From AP-15 sp963832875 (GTDB taxonomy: Bacteria; Pseudomonadota; Alphaproteobacteria; ATCC43930; CGMCC-115725): 64,000 nucleotides of DNA. The stretch's first letter is position 1. Each line of letters opens with the position of its first letter. The translations under genes were made by a program, and so were the position numbers. A model generated the notes under the pieces. That model saw nothing but the letters and a program-made list of their open reading frames with translations, was not told where the DNA came from and did no database searches. This document shows, piece after piece, positions 8,077 through 16,368 of this stretch. The DNA is taken from NCBI GenBank assembly GCA_963832875.1, contig CAWHWB010000003.1, positions 744,001 to 808,000 of the forward strand. Direction: 5' to 3'.

Positions 8077-9069
8077 TCACGCCCTGACATCGACGACGGT
8101 GCGGCCGCGAACCTCGCCCCGCAAAAGCTTTGGCGCGAGCTCGGGCAAGGCGGAAAGCGGCACGATTTGGGTCATCTGTTCGAGGCGGTCGAGCGGCAGA
8201 TCGCGGGCGAGCCGGCACCATGCCTCCCGGCGTTCCTCGCCCGGACACATGACCGAATCGATGCCGAGCAGATTGACCCCGCGCAGCAGGAACGGGATCA
8301 CCGTCGCCGGCAGATCGCTGCCGCCGGCAAGGCCGCAGGCGGCGACGCTCGCGCGATATTTGAGCTGGGTCAGGATCGTCGCGAGCGTGGTCCCGCCGAC
8401 CGCGTCGACCGCACCTGCCCAGCGCTCGCGTTCGAGCGGCCGCGCGGGATTGGCGGCGAGGACGGCGCGCTCGATCAGGTCGGCGGCGCCGAGCCCGGTT
8501 AGATACTCACGCAGTTCGGGTCGGCCCGTCGCGGCCACGACCCGGTGCCCCAGCGCCGAGAGCAACGCGATCGCCACGCTGCCGACGCCGCCGGCGCCGC
8601 CGGTGACGAGCACCTCGCCGGCGCCCGGCCGCAGCCCGTGGCGTTCGAGCGCGATCGTCGCCAGCATCGCGGTAAAGCCGGCGGTGCCGATCGCCATCGC
8701 CTGAAGCGCGCTCAGCCCAAGTGGGCGACGCACCAGCCAGTCGGCCGCGACCCGGGACTTTTCGGCATAGCCGCCCCAATGCGTTTCGCCGACCCGCCAC
8801 CCGGTCAGAACGACCGGGTCGCCAGGTTTGAACTCGGGCGAATCCGACCGCTCGACGGTGCCGGCGAAATCGATGCCGGGGATATGCGGATAGCTGCGCA
8901 CCAGCCGGCCCCGGCCTTGCAGCACCATCGCATCCTTGTAGTTGAGGGTCGAGTATTCGATCGCGACGGCGACCTCGCCTTCCGGCAACGAGCCGTCGTC
9001 GAGCGCTTCGATGCAGGGGACGATTTTCCCGTCCTCCTCACGCAGCATCAAAGCCCGGAACGTCGCCAT
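8077..9069 (-). CDS. acuI: MDR-family oxidoreductase, acrylyl-CoA reductase type
   Basis: 330 residues of the zinc-free medium-chain dehydrogenase group YhdH/AcuI, which reduces acryloyl-CoA to propionyl-CoA with NADPH. Seen are the start MATFRALML, YSTLNYKDAM, the substrate-domain IPGIDFAGTVE, and the nucleotide motif VTGGAGGVGSVAIALLSALGH. The length is typical. It is followed on the same strand by the HTH gene and preceded by a thiolase, so it may serve acyl-CoA turnover. The gene symbol is by family similarity and not by context. Confidence 0.82.
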   Translation of the reverse strand: MATFRALMLREEDGKIVPCIEALDDGSLPEGEVAVAIEYSTLNYKDAMVLQGRGRLVRSYPHIPGIDFAGTVERSDSPEFKPGDPVVLTGWRVGETHWGGYAEKSRVAADWLVRRPLGLSALQAMAIGTAGFTAMLATIALERHGLRPGAGEVLVTGGAGGVGSVAIALLSALGHRVVAATGRPELREYLTGLGAADLIERAVLAANPARPLERERWAGAVDAVGGTTLATILTQLKYRASVAACGLAGGSDLPATVIPFLLRGVNLLGIDSVMCPGEERREAWCRLARDLPLDRLEQMTQIVPLSALPELAPKLLRGEVRGRTVVDVRA

Positions 9070-9119
9070 CTCGCCTCCGTGCCACGTCGGATGATGGATT
9101 CGGAAAACGCCGCGGAGCG

Positions 9120-10289
9120 TTACGCGCGCAGCGGTTCGAGGATGCTGACGAAATTGGCGACCGCCGCACCACCCATGTTCATGACCCCGGCGAGCGAAGC
9201 GCCCGGCACCTGGATGCCGCCGGCGGTTCCGGTTACCTGCATCGCCGCCAGCACGTGCATCGAGACGCCGGTGGCACCGATCGGGTGGCCCTTCGATTTG
9301 AGCCCGCCCGACGGGTTGACCGGCAGCCTGCCGTCCTTTTCGGTCCAGCCTTCGAGGATCGCGCGTGCGCCTTCGCCCTTCGGGGTCAGGCCCATCGCCT
9401 CGTACTCGATCAATTCGGCGATCGTGAAGCAGTCATGGGTCTCGACCAGATCGAGGTCGTCGAGCGCGAGCCGCGCATTGGCAAGGGCGCGCTGCCAGGC
9501 GAGTGCCGGCCCTTCGAACGCGATCACGTCGCGCCGGCTCATCGGCAGGAAATCGTTGACCTGCTCGGCGGCGCGGAACACCACCGCCTTTCTGAGGCTC
9601 AGCGCGGTCGCGGTGTCGGCCAACACCACCGCTGCCGCACCGTCCGAAACGAGCGAGCAGTCGGTGCGCTTGAGCGGTCCGGCGACGATCGGGTTCTTCT
9701 CCGAAACCGTGCGGCAGAACTCGTAGCCGAGGTCCTTCTGCATCTGCGCCAGCGGGTTGGCGACGCCGTTCTTGTGATTTTTGGCGGCGATCCGGGCCAG
9801 CGCGTCGGATTGATCGCCATAGCGCTGGAAATAGCTCTGCGCGATCTGCCCGAAGATGCCGGCAAAGCCCCCCTCAATGCGGTCTTCCTCCTTGCGGTAG
9901 CTGGCACCCAACAGGATGTCGCCGATTTGTGCGCCCGAGACCTCGGTCATCTTCTCGACGCCGACGATCAGCGCCAGGCGCGCCTTTTGCGCGGCGATCG
10001 CGTTCAGCCCCTGATGGATCGCGGCCGAGCCGGTGGCGCAGGCGTCCTCGACCCGCGTCGCGGGCTTGAAACGAAACCCGGGATCTGCCTGAAACACCAG
10101 CGAAGCCGGGAACTCCTGGCGGACAAAGCCGCCGTTCATCGTGCCGAGATAGACCGTGTCGATGTCGGCCGCGGCGACCCCGGCATCGGCGAGTGCGGCT
10201 TGGGTTACCTCGACGATCAGGGATTCGATGTCGCGGCCTTCGTGCTTGCCGAATTTCGTGTGCGCCCAACCGACGATGCACCCGCTCAT
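9120..10289 (-). CDS. Thiolase family protein (acetyl-CoA acetyltransferase-like)
   Basis: 389 residues with the thiolase fold. The nucleophilic Cys84 is in VEDACATGSAAI, and the C-terminal motif GGLKSKGHPIGATG carries the catalytic histidine. MNMGG near the end stands where classical thiolases have the second cysteine, so this is nearer the SCP2/lipid-transfer or acetyl-CoA C-acyltransferase branch. Role inferred: carbon-carbon bond cleavage or formation on acyl-CoA. It lies 50 bp upstream of the acuI-like gene in the same direction, suggesting one short operon. Confidence 0.88.
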   Translation of the reverse strand: MSGCIVGWAHTKFGKHEGRDIESLIVEVTQAALADAGVAAADIDTVYLGTMNGGFVRQEFPASLVFQADPGFRFKPATRVEDACATGSAAIHQGLNAIAAQKARLALIVGVEKMTEVSGAQIGDILLGASYRKEEDRIEGGFAGIFGQIAQSYFQRYGDQSDALARIAAKNHKNGVANPLAQMQKDLGYEFCRTVSEKNPIVAGPLKRTDCSLVSDGAAAVVLADTATALSLRKAVVFRAAEQVNDFLPMSRRDVIAFEGPALAWQRALANARLALDDLDLVETHDCFTIAELIEYEAMGLTPKGEGARAILEGWTEKDGRLPVNPSGGLKSKGHPIGATGVSMHVLAAMQVTGTAGGIQVPGASLAGVMNMGGAAVANFVSILEPLRA

Positions 10290-10408
10290 AATCTCTCCTC
10301 CGCTCGCGCCCGGCGTGACGATAGCAAGCGGTCGCGCCGCGCTCTATTTATATAGTCCCGATGTAGCCGCGCGCGGCGGGGGCGCTCGAAATTTTGGAGC
10401 CACAAGGA

Positions 10409-10939
10409 ATGGCGATCGCGCGGACGCTTTACGACGAGGATTTCGTCGCCTGGACCGAGCAGCAGGCCGAAGCGCTGCGCTCGGCCGGCCGCGGCAACAC
10501 CAACCAGCCGCTCGATTGGGAGAACCTGGCGGAGGAGGTCGAGAGCTTGGGCGCCTCCGAACGACGCGAGCTGCACAGCCAAGTTCAGCGTATTATCCGT
10601 CACCTGCTCAAGCTCGAACATTCTCCGGCCGACGGTCCTCGGCGCGGCTGGGTGGAAAGCATTGGCGACGCCAGAAGCGCCATCGAGCTGGTGCTGGAAA
10701 CCAGCCCCAGTCTAAGAAATGAGATTGCGGCGGTGATTGAGGCTGAGCTGCCCAGGGGAGCACGCGACGCGATCCGCGATCTTCAAACATATGGCGAGGT
10801 CGAATCCGGAACCGCCGACCTCATCGGTGCCGCTCGTTACACCCAAGCCCAGATACTCGAAGACTGGCTCCCGCCCGACGCAACCCGGCGTTCCACCAGG
10901 GCGGGCGCCAATCCGCGAACGCATCGACAGCGGCGGTGA
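10409..10939 (+). CDS. DUF29 family protein
   Basis: 176 residues from the ATG at 10409. The signature is YDEDFVAWTEQQAEALRSA, followed by DWENLAEEVESLGASERRELHSQVQRIIRHLLKLE, the helical core of DUF29, which is abundant in cyanobacteria and some alphaproteobacteria and of unknown function. AAGGA stands just before the start. The C-terminus is extended by a basic, probably disordered tail. No obvious operon partner. Confidence 0.9.
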   Translation: MAIARTLYDEDFVAWTEQQAEALRSAGRGNTNQPLDWENLAEEVESLGASERRELHSQVQRIIRHLLKLEHSPADGPRRGWVESIGDARSAIELVLETSPSLRNEIAAVIEAELPRGARDAIRDLQTYGEVESGTADLIGAARYTQAQILEDWLPPDATRRSTRAGANPRTHRQRR

Positions 10940-11100
10940 GCGATATTGGCCATACGCCTGAGCCGACGACGCATCCGCTTATGCCGCCCTCCACAATACG
11001 AGGCGCGGACGGTGGCGACTCCGTCCGCGCGGCTCTATCCTGATATGGGACGGCTTTGCGGCCGTGCGACTCCTAGACGGACTGCCGGCGGGCGCATCAC

Positions 11101-11568
11101 TCAGTCGTTCTGCTCCGATGCGACCTTCCAGTCGTCGGCACTGGTTTGGACGGGGATGGGTATGGTCGATCCGAGCGGGGGCGAAACGACTTCGCGGATA
11201 TGACGACCGCCATCGCTGATCACGAACAGGACGTGTATCGTTCCCTCAGCGAGGCCTTCGAGCACCATGCTACCAGTTCAGTCGGGATTTACCGTGTAGA
11301 TGCCCGTTTCCTGCCCTCGCGGCGCGAACTCGACCGGAACACTGCCGCCGGCGTAATCACGCTGTGTGAGATGACCGTTACCGTCGAAAACCTTAAGCCC
11401 GTTAAAAACCTCAGGTTGAGTGTAGTTGGTGCCACCAAACGCATATTCGCCCTTGAGCGTCGCGTTCGAGCACCCGAAATCGTCGCTTCCTCCGGCCCAA
11501 GCGGCACCGCTCAGTGCTAGTAAGGCGATAGCGGCCAACGGAGTCGCTCTAGATAGCCACTTCTTCAT
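11101..11568 (-). pseudogene. Secreted protein gene interrupted by an in-frame TGA
   Basis: The ATG at 11568 has GGGAG upstream and starts a clear Sec signal peptide (MKKWLSRATPLAAIALLALSGAAWAG). The mature part begins with FGCSNATLKGEYAFGG and reads to a TGA at 11278-11280, 96 residues. Beyond that codon the same frame continues without any indel for 58 more residues with good protein character (LFVISDGGRHIREVVS, then PVQTSADDWKVASEQ) to a second TGA at 11101. The TGA falls exactly where secreted proteins of this kind carry Cys in YTVNPDCTGS, so a TGC to TGA change explains it. Readthrough or selenocysteine is conceivable but unsupported. Function unknown. Confidence 0.8.
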
Positions 11569-11780
11569 ATCTGAACTCCCCATTCCATCGTGGAAAGTGC
11601 TGGGCAGCGTCCGGCCCTTCGACAGAGGGCCTGCTACCGGTCGGCGAAGCAATAAAGCCGCGATTAAATCTTTTGAATCAGTTTGAAATGTCCCACAATC
11701 GCAGCGGCTAAGACCGCGACCCATCCCGAGGGGGCAGCCTCGCCGCTGACTTGCTCGTGCTCGCCGCTGGAGACGGAGGC

Positions 11781-13361
11781 ATGGACGCGCTGACGACAGC
11801 CGACATGCTCCTGTTCGAGGACTTTCTCCTGGATCGCAGCGGACTTGCTCGACGCGATCAAAGCGGCGCCTTTGTGCCGGTCTCAATCGGCTCGCGCGCG
11901 CTCGAAATTCTCGTTGTTCTGGTCAAACGGCCGGGGGAGCTCGTGACCCGGAACGAAATCATGAAGGAGGTGTGGCCGGGAACTATCGTCGAATACAGCA
12001 ACCTGCCGGTGCAGATCGCCGCGCTTCGCCGCCAGATAGATCGGGAGCGAACCGAAGGAAGCTGTATTCAGACAGTACCGGGCCGGGGATACCGCTTTAT
12101 TGCGCCGGTGACGCGGATCCAAGCAGGCGCGCGCGGCGATGTCGCGGCATTTCGGCCAACAGCAGCCCCGCCGCTCCCGGACAAGCCGTCAATCGCCGTG
12201 CTGCCGTTCCAAAACATCAGCGGCGAGGTGGAGCAGGAATATTTCGTCGATGGCATGGTCGAGGAGATCATCACCGCGCTGTCGCGGATCCGTTGGCTCT
12301 TCGTCATCGCCCGCAACTCGAGCTTCACCTACAAGGGCCAGGCGGTCGATGTGAAGCAGGTCGGGCGCGAGCTTGGCGTGCGCTATGTGCTCGAAGGCTC
12401 GGTGCGCAAAGCAGGCCAACGCGTGCGCATTGCCGCACAGTTGATCGACGCGACGACCGGCGCGCATCTGTGGGCCGCTCGCTTCGACGGTTCGCTCGAA
12501 AACGTGTTCGACCTCCAGGACAAAGCGGCCTCTAGCGTGGCCGGTGTCATCGAGCCGACCTTGCAAGCGGCTGAAATCCAGCGCTCATCCGAACGCCCGA
12601 CCGCCGATTTGACCGCGTACGACCTCTATTTGCGCGCACTGGCGGACTGGGGTTCGCTCGAGAGGAACCGCATCGTTCGGGCGCTCGATCTGCTCGGGCA
12701 AGCGATAGAACGCGATCCGCAATATGGTTCGGCTCTCGCCCTGGCGGCTCATTGTCACCAAAGGCTCGAGCTGAGAGGCTGGACTGAGGACCCGGAGGCG
12801 GCCCGACGCTCCAGTGTCGACCTCGCCCGACAGGCACTACGGGTCGGCCCTGATGACCCGAATGTCCTCGCGCTTGTCGCCTTTGTGCTCGGAGATTTCG
12901 GCGAGGACATCGATGTCGCGGTCGGGTTGATCGACCACTGCCTCACCCTCAACCCGTCCTTCGCCGCCGGGTGGCACTGGAGCGGCGTGCTCAGGATCTT
13001 TGCCGGCCAACCCGATATCGCGCTCCAGCATTTACAGACCGGTTTGCGACTTAGCCCGCGTGATCGCCTGGCTAATTATCTGAACGCATTTGGCGAAGCC
13101 CACTTCTTCAGTCGACGATTTGACGAGGCGGCGGCAAACCTGCTCGCGTCGCTCGAACGGGCCCCCGGATTTCCGATAACCTACCGGGTTCTGGCTTCCT
13201 GCTACGCGCATATGGGCAGGCCCGACGAAGCGCGAGAGATCGTCAGGCGACTGGCCGCGGTCACACCTGCCGTCATGGAGCCCGCAACGCGCTATCGGAA
13301 CCCGGAACTCCGCGAGCTGTATCTGTCCGGCCTACGCCTCGCCGCCGACGAAGTGAGCTAA
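11781..13361 (+). CDS. CadC-like winged-helix regulator with TolB-like and TPR domains
   Basis: 526 residues from the ATG at 11781, which follows GGAG. Residues about 5-105 form an OmpR/CadC-type winged helix ending in TVPGRGYRFIAPV. Residues about 135-270 form the TolB-like segment (PSIAVLPFQNISGEVEQEYFVDGMVEEI, then FVIARNSSFTYKGQAVDVKQVGRELGVRYVLEGSVRK) seen in adenylate-cyclase-like regulators. The rest is tetratricopeptide-type helices. No transmembrane helix or cyclase domain is visible, so it is a soluble transcription factor of the so-called TPR-adenylate cyclase family without the cyclase. It faces away from the interrupted secreted-protein gene, which it might regulate. Confidence 0.87.
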   Translation: MDALTTADMLLFEDFLLDRSGLARRDQSGAFVPVSIGSRALEILVVLVKRPGELVTRNEIMKEVWPGTIVEYSNLPVQIAALRRQIDRERTEGSCIQTVPGRGYRFIAPVTRIQAGARGDVAAFRPTAAPPLPDKPSIAVLPFQNISGEVEQEYFVDGMVEEIITALSRIRWLFVIARNSSFTYKGQAVDVKQVGRELGVRYVLEGSVRKAGQRVRIAAQLIDATTGAHLWAARFDGSLENVFDLQDKAASSVAGVIEPTLQAAEIQRSSERPTADLTAYDLYLRALADWGSLERNRIVRALDLLGQAIERDPQYGSALALAAHCHQRLELRGWTEDPEAARRSSVDLARQALRVGPDDPNVLALVAFVLGDFGEDIDVAVGLIDHCLTLNPSFAAGWHWSGVLRIFAGQPDIALQHLQTGLRLSPRDRLANYLNAFGEAHFFSRRFDEAAANLLASLERAPGFPITYRVLASCYAHMGRPDEAREIVRRLAAVTPAVMEPATRYRNPELRELYLSGLRLAADEVS

Positions 13362-13533
13362 CGCGCCGTTTTCGTCTCCTTATCGCACACCGGCTCTATC
13401 GTGGTGCGGGTGCGCGTTTTGCTTTGTATTTGCGCGAGCGCGACGCGTTAGCCGGTCTTCCGAGCCATCGACCCAACCCTCGCCCTGGACCCCACGCTTT
13501 CGCGGAGGAGACGATAATCGCTATCATGTCTGT

Positions 13534-14652
13534 ATGGCTGAAGATACCGACACGATCACCTTGCGCCGGCCGGATGATTGGCATGTCCATCTGCGCGACG
13601 GCGCAATGCTGGCGCAGGTCTTGCCTTACACCGCGCGGCAATTTGAGCGCGCGATTGTGATGCCGAATTTGCTGCCGCCGGTGACGACGGTCGCGGCGGC
13701 GCGCGCCTATCGCGAGCGCATTCTGGCCGCACTCGGCCCCCACCCTAACCCTCCCCCGTACGCGGAGGAGGGCGCCAAAGTCACCCCTCCCACGCGCGCG
13801 GGGAAGAGCAGGGGAGGGGGCTTCATCCCGCTGATGACCTGCTATTTGACCGACACAAGCGACCCCGAGGAGATCGCGCGCGGCTACGCTGAGGGGGTCT
13901 TTGCCGCGGTTAAGCTCTACCCGGCGCATGCGACGACGAACTCGGCGCATGGGGTGACCGATCTCGATCGCGTGCGGCCGGTGTTCGAGCGCATGGCGGC
14001 AATCGGCATGCCGCTGTTGCTCCACGGCGAGGTCACCGATCCCGAGATCGACATCTTCGACCGCGAGGCCGTGTTTATCGACCGGGTGCTCGACCCGCTG
14101 CGCCGCCGTCTGCCCGAATTGCGCATCGTGCTCGAACACATTACGACCGAGGAAGCGGCGCAGTACGTCGCCGCGGCCGGCGCCAACCTCGCGGCGACGA
14201 TCACCGCGCATCATCTCGTCATCAACCGAAACGCGCTGTTTGCCGGCGGCATCCGCCCTCATTTGTATTGCCTGCCGATCGCCAAGCGCGAGAAGCATCG
14301 GCTGGCATTGCGCCGGGCCGCGGTCTCGGGCGATCCGCATTTTTTTCTCGGCACCGACAGCGCGCCGCATATGGTCGCGGCCAAGGAGGCGGCGTGCGGC
14401 TGCGCCGGCATCTTCACCGCCCCCTGCGCGCTCGAAATCTACGCCGAGATCTTCGAAGAGGAGGGAGCGCTCGACCGCATCGAAGCCTTTGCCTCGCTGA
14501 ACGGCCCCGAATTCTACCGACTGCCGCCGAACGAACCCCGGATCGCGCTGCGCCGCGAGCCGGTGACCGTGCTGGAGCGCGTCGGCCAAGGCGACGACGC
14601 GGTCGTCCCGTTCCGGGCCGGCGAAACCCTGCGCTGGCGCCTTCTCGCTTGA
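13534..14652 (+). CDS. pyrC: Dihydroorotase with an in-frame repeat insertion
   Basis: Zinc enzyme of pyrimidine synthesis that cyclises carbamoyl aspartate to dihydroorotate. E. coli PyrC-type motifs are DDWHVHLRDG (metal histidines), the carboxylated lysine in VFAAVKLYPAHATTNS, LLLHGEVT, LEHITTEEAA and GTDSAPH. The family is about 345 residues; this one has 372 because codons at 13735-13821 encode an extra proline, glycine and arginine-rich segment between the helix RERILAAL and the strand FIPLMTCYLTD. The insertion keeps the frame and lies in a surface loop, so the enzyme may still work. Confidence 0.93.
   Translation: MAEDTDTITLRRPDDWHVHLRDGAMLAQVLPYTARQFERAIVMPNLLPPVTTVAAARAYRERILAALGPHPNPPPYAEEGAKVTPPTRAGKSRGGGFIPLMTCYLTDTSDPEEIARGYAEGVFAAVKLYPAHATTNSAHGVTDLDRVRPVFERMAAIGMPLLLHGEVTDPEIDIFDREAVFIDRVLDPLRRRLPELRIVLEHITTEEAAQYVAAAGANLAATITAHHLVINRNALFAGGIRPHLYCLPIAKREKHRLALRRAAVSGDPHFFLGTDSAPHMVAAKEAACGCAGIFTAPCALEIYAEIFEEEGALDRIEAFASLNGPEFYRLPPNEPRIALRREPVTVLERVGQGDDAVVPFRAGETLRWRLLA
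13735..13821. repeat. GC-rich dispersed repeat inserted in pyrC
   Basis: 87 bp (29 codons) inside pyrC made of CACCCTAACCCTCC and GGGGAGGGGG arms flanking two short hairpin-forming cores. It is the protein-coding version of the common alphaproteobacterial CACCCTCNCCC/GGGAGAGGG palindromic element; a relative sits between genes at 25078-25147. Read as protein it gives PHPNPPP and RGGG segments, as other in-frame copies of such repeats do. Confidence 0.75.
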
Positions 14653-14708
14653 CGCCCGCGGCCCGAGATTGTCAGCCGCATGGTTATGGCCGGGGGCGAC
14701 GCCAGGCG

Positions 14709-15209
14709 ATGCAGCGCTTATCCCGCGCGATTGGCCTGTGCGTCGTGTTGCTGGTTCTGCTGCCCGCCGGGCTCTTCGCCCGAGACCCGACGCCGCCAAC
14801 CCAATGGACCGCGACCGACCCGCCGATCGACTTTGTCCATATCGAGACCGGCGAGATCAACCGCTACGGCGAGGCGGTCGGCTATCATCACCGGCCGAAT
14901 GGGGTCGACCCGCCGGGCGCGCGGGTGCTGCGGATCGTGCAGCCGCCCGATGCCGACGGCGTATATCGCGCCCGCGTCGCGGTGCGCGACCCGGCGAGCG
15001 GGGAGTGGATCGACAAGCGGGCGGCCTCGACCTTTTTCCCGGACGCGATGTCGGACGAGCAGGTGATCCAGGCGGTGCTGGCCGCTTTTCATGACGGCCG
15101 GGTGCGCCGCGACGGCCGGTTCCTCGGCGATTCGAGGCGCGGGTTTGCAATCGAAGGGTGGTATCAATCCGGGCGAATTGCCGCCGCCTATCCGCTGCGC
15201 GGTCCCTGA
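14709..15209 (+). CDS. Secreted bacterial EndoU-like nuclease
   Basis: 166 residues. A signal peptide (about 1-22, LCVVLLVLLPAGLFA) is followed by a single domain with the bacterial EndoU pattern: VHIETGEIN with one candidate catalytic histidine, VGYHHRPNG with the second, then FFPDAMSDEQVIQAVLAAF, GRGFAIEG-like strands and the terminal IAAAYPLRGP. EndoU domains are metal-independent or Mn-stimulated RNases used as toxin tips in contact-dependent inhibition and as free enzymes. Here the domain is not attached to a CdiA-type protein but carries its own signal. The next gene starts 93 bp downstream and may encode a partner. Domain call by pattern, not alignment. Confidence 0.72.
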   Translation: MQRLSRAIGLCVVLLVLLPAGLFARDPTPPTQWTATDPPIDFVHIETGEINRYGEAVGYHHRPNGVDPPGARVLRIVQPPDADGVYRARVAVRDPASGEWIDKRAASTFFPDAMSDEQVIQAVLAAFHDGRVRRDGRFLGDSRRGFAIEGWYQSGRIAAAYPLRGP

Positions 15210-15301
15210 TGGCGCAAGGACGGATAGCGACCAGACGGAGGACCCGCGCGGGGCTGATTACGGCGAGGCGCCACCCTGCCGGGTACATTGAAGCACGTGC
15301 C

Positions 15302-15601
15302 ATGCGCGGTAGCGGCCGGCATGGCGAGGTCCTGGCGAGCTTTCTGCAGAGCGACGTCCAGGCCGACCTCGCCGCTGCGCGGGGTCTGCTCGCCGAGATT
15401 GGCATAGCCGAGCGCGGCGAAGCGACGCAGCCCTCGGCCGTCGGCAATGCCTTTTCGATCGCGATCTCGTCCGATGGGGTGACGATCTACAATGCCGTCG
15501 TCGAGGATTCGCGTCCCGAACGTTACGCCTTTGACGAGTTGCGCCAGGCGCTCGGCACCTGGATCGCGGCGATCGAGCGCGCCCGCCGCAACCCGGCATG
15601 A
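15302..15601 (+). CDS. Small protein downstream of the EndoU gene
   Basis: 99 residues from the ATG at 15302. A longer version (130 residues) would start at 15209, where its ATG overlaps the EndoU stop as TGATG, but the extra part is basic and not domain-like. The core is an N-terminal helix (VLASFLQSDVQADLAAARGLLAEI), a beta hairpin (GNAFSIAISSDGVTIYNAVVED) and a C-terminal helix. Small acidic partners of nuclease toxins look like this, so an immunity role is possible, but I do not recognise a named family. Confidence 0.6.
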   Translation: MRGSGRHGEVLASFLQSDVQADLAAARGLLAEIGIAERGEATQPSAVGNAFSIAISSDGVTIYNAVVEDSRPERYAFDELRQALGTWIAAIERARRNPA

Positions 15602-15647
15602 CGGCGATGGCTGGAGCGTTCGGCGTGGGATTGCGCATATTGACGCG

Positions 15648-16361
15648 ATGAGCGACCCACGCGATCAGGAATTTCGGGCCGATCAGGAATTTCGCGAGCC
15701 TCGGACTCGCCGTCCGGTCGTACGCCCGCGCGACGCCGCCTCGCTGATCCTGCTGCGCGACGACGGCGATGCGCTCGAGGTGCTGGTCGGCCGCCGCGCG
15801 TTGTCGGCGCGGTTCATGCCCGGCGTCTACGTCTTCCCTGGCGGCGCGATCGATCCGCCCGACCGGACTGCGTGGAGCGTCGAGAGCGGCGCCGCGAGCC
15901 TCACGCCGCGACTGGTGCGCGCCGCCCGCGCGGCGATGCGCGAGACCTGGGAGGAAGTGGGCGTGCTGATCGGCCGCAAAGCCGAAGCGCTGACCAACGG
16001 ACCGGCAAAGCTCACGATCGAGCAGGCTTATCGCGAGCGCGGCCTGGTGGCGGCAATTGACCGGATGACGTACGTCGGGCGGGCGATCACTCCGTCGCAT
16101 TCGTTTCGCCGCTTCAACACGCGGTTTTTCCTCGGCGACGGCGGCGACGTGTTCGGCGAGCCCGCCGCCAGCACCGAGCTCGAGGACGCCGGCTGGCGCC
16201 GGATCGACCAATCCCTGCTCGACGGATTTCGCGATGTCACCCGGTTCATGCTGGCGCGCGCCATCGCGCTGCGCGAAGGCAGCGCCACGCCCGAGCCGCC
16301 GCTATTCTATTGGGGCAAGAACGCTCGCCGCATCGGCATTTGCCGAGAGGGCCGGCGCTGA
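15648..16361 (+). CDS. Nudix hydrolase
   Basis: 237 residues from the ATG at 15648. The Nudix box is split: GGAIDPPD comes first and the catalytic REXXEEXG part is RETWEEVGVLIG (about residues 104-115), with an insertion of some 20 residues between them. This longer form is the NUDT7/NUDT19-like type often thought to act on CoA or acyl-CoA. FMPGVYVFPGG and the C-terminal RFNTRFFLG support the call. An 18-nt in-frame duplication near the start gives DQEFRADQEFR. Confidence 0.86.
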   Translation: MSDPRDQEFRADQEFREPRTRRPVVRPRDAASLILLRDDGDALEVLVGRRALSARFMPGVYVFPGGAIDPPDRTAWSVESGAASLTPRLVRAARAAMRETWEEVGVLIGRKAEALTNGPAKLTIEQAYRERGLVAAIDRMTYVGRAITPSHSFRRFNTRFFLGDGGDVFGEPAASTELEDAGWRRIDQSLLDGFRDVTRFMLARAIALREGSATPEPPLFYWGKNARRIGICREGRR

Positions 16362-16368
16362 AGTCCGC

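Noticed and set aside
13362..13533. Possible pyrimidine-regulated leader before pyrC
   Set aside because: No leader peptide, pyrimidine tract attenuator or convincing hairpin could be identified.
15663..15694. 18-bp direct repeat at the start of the Nudix gene
   Set aside because: A real in-frame duplication but small and in a non-conserved leader; noted in the gene entry only.
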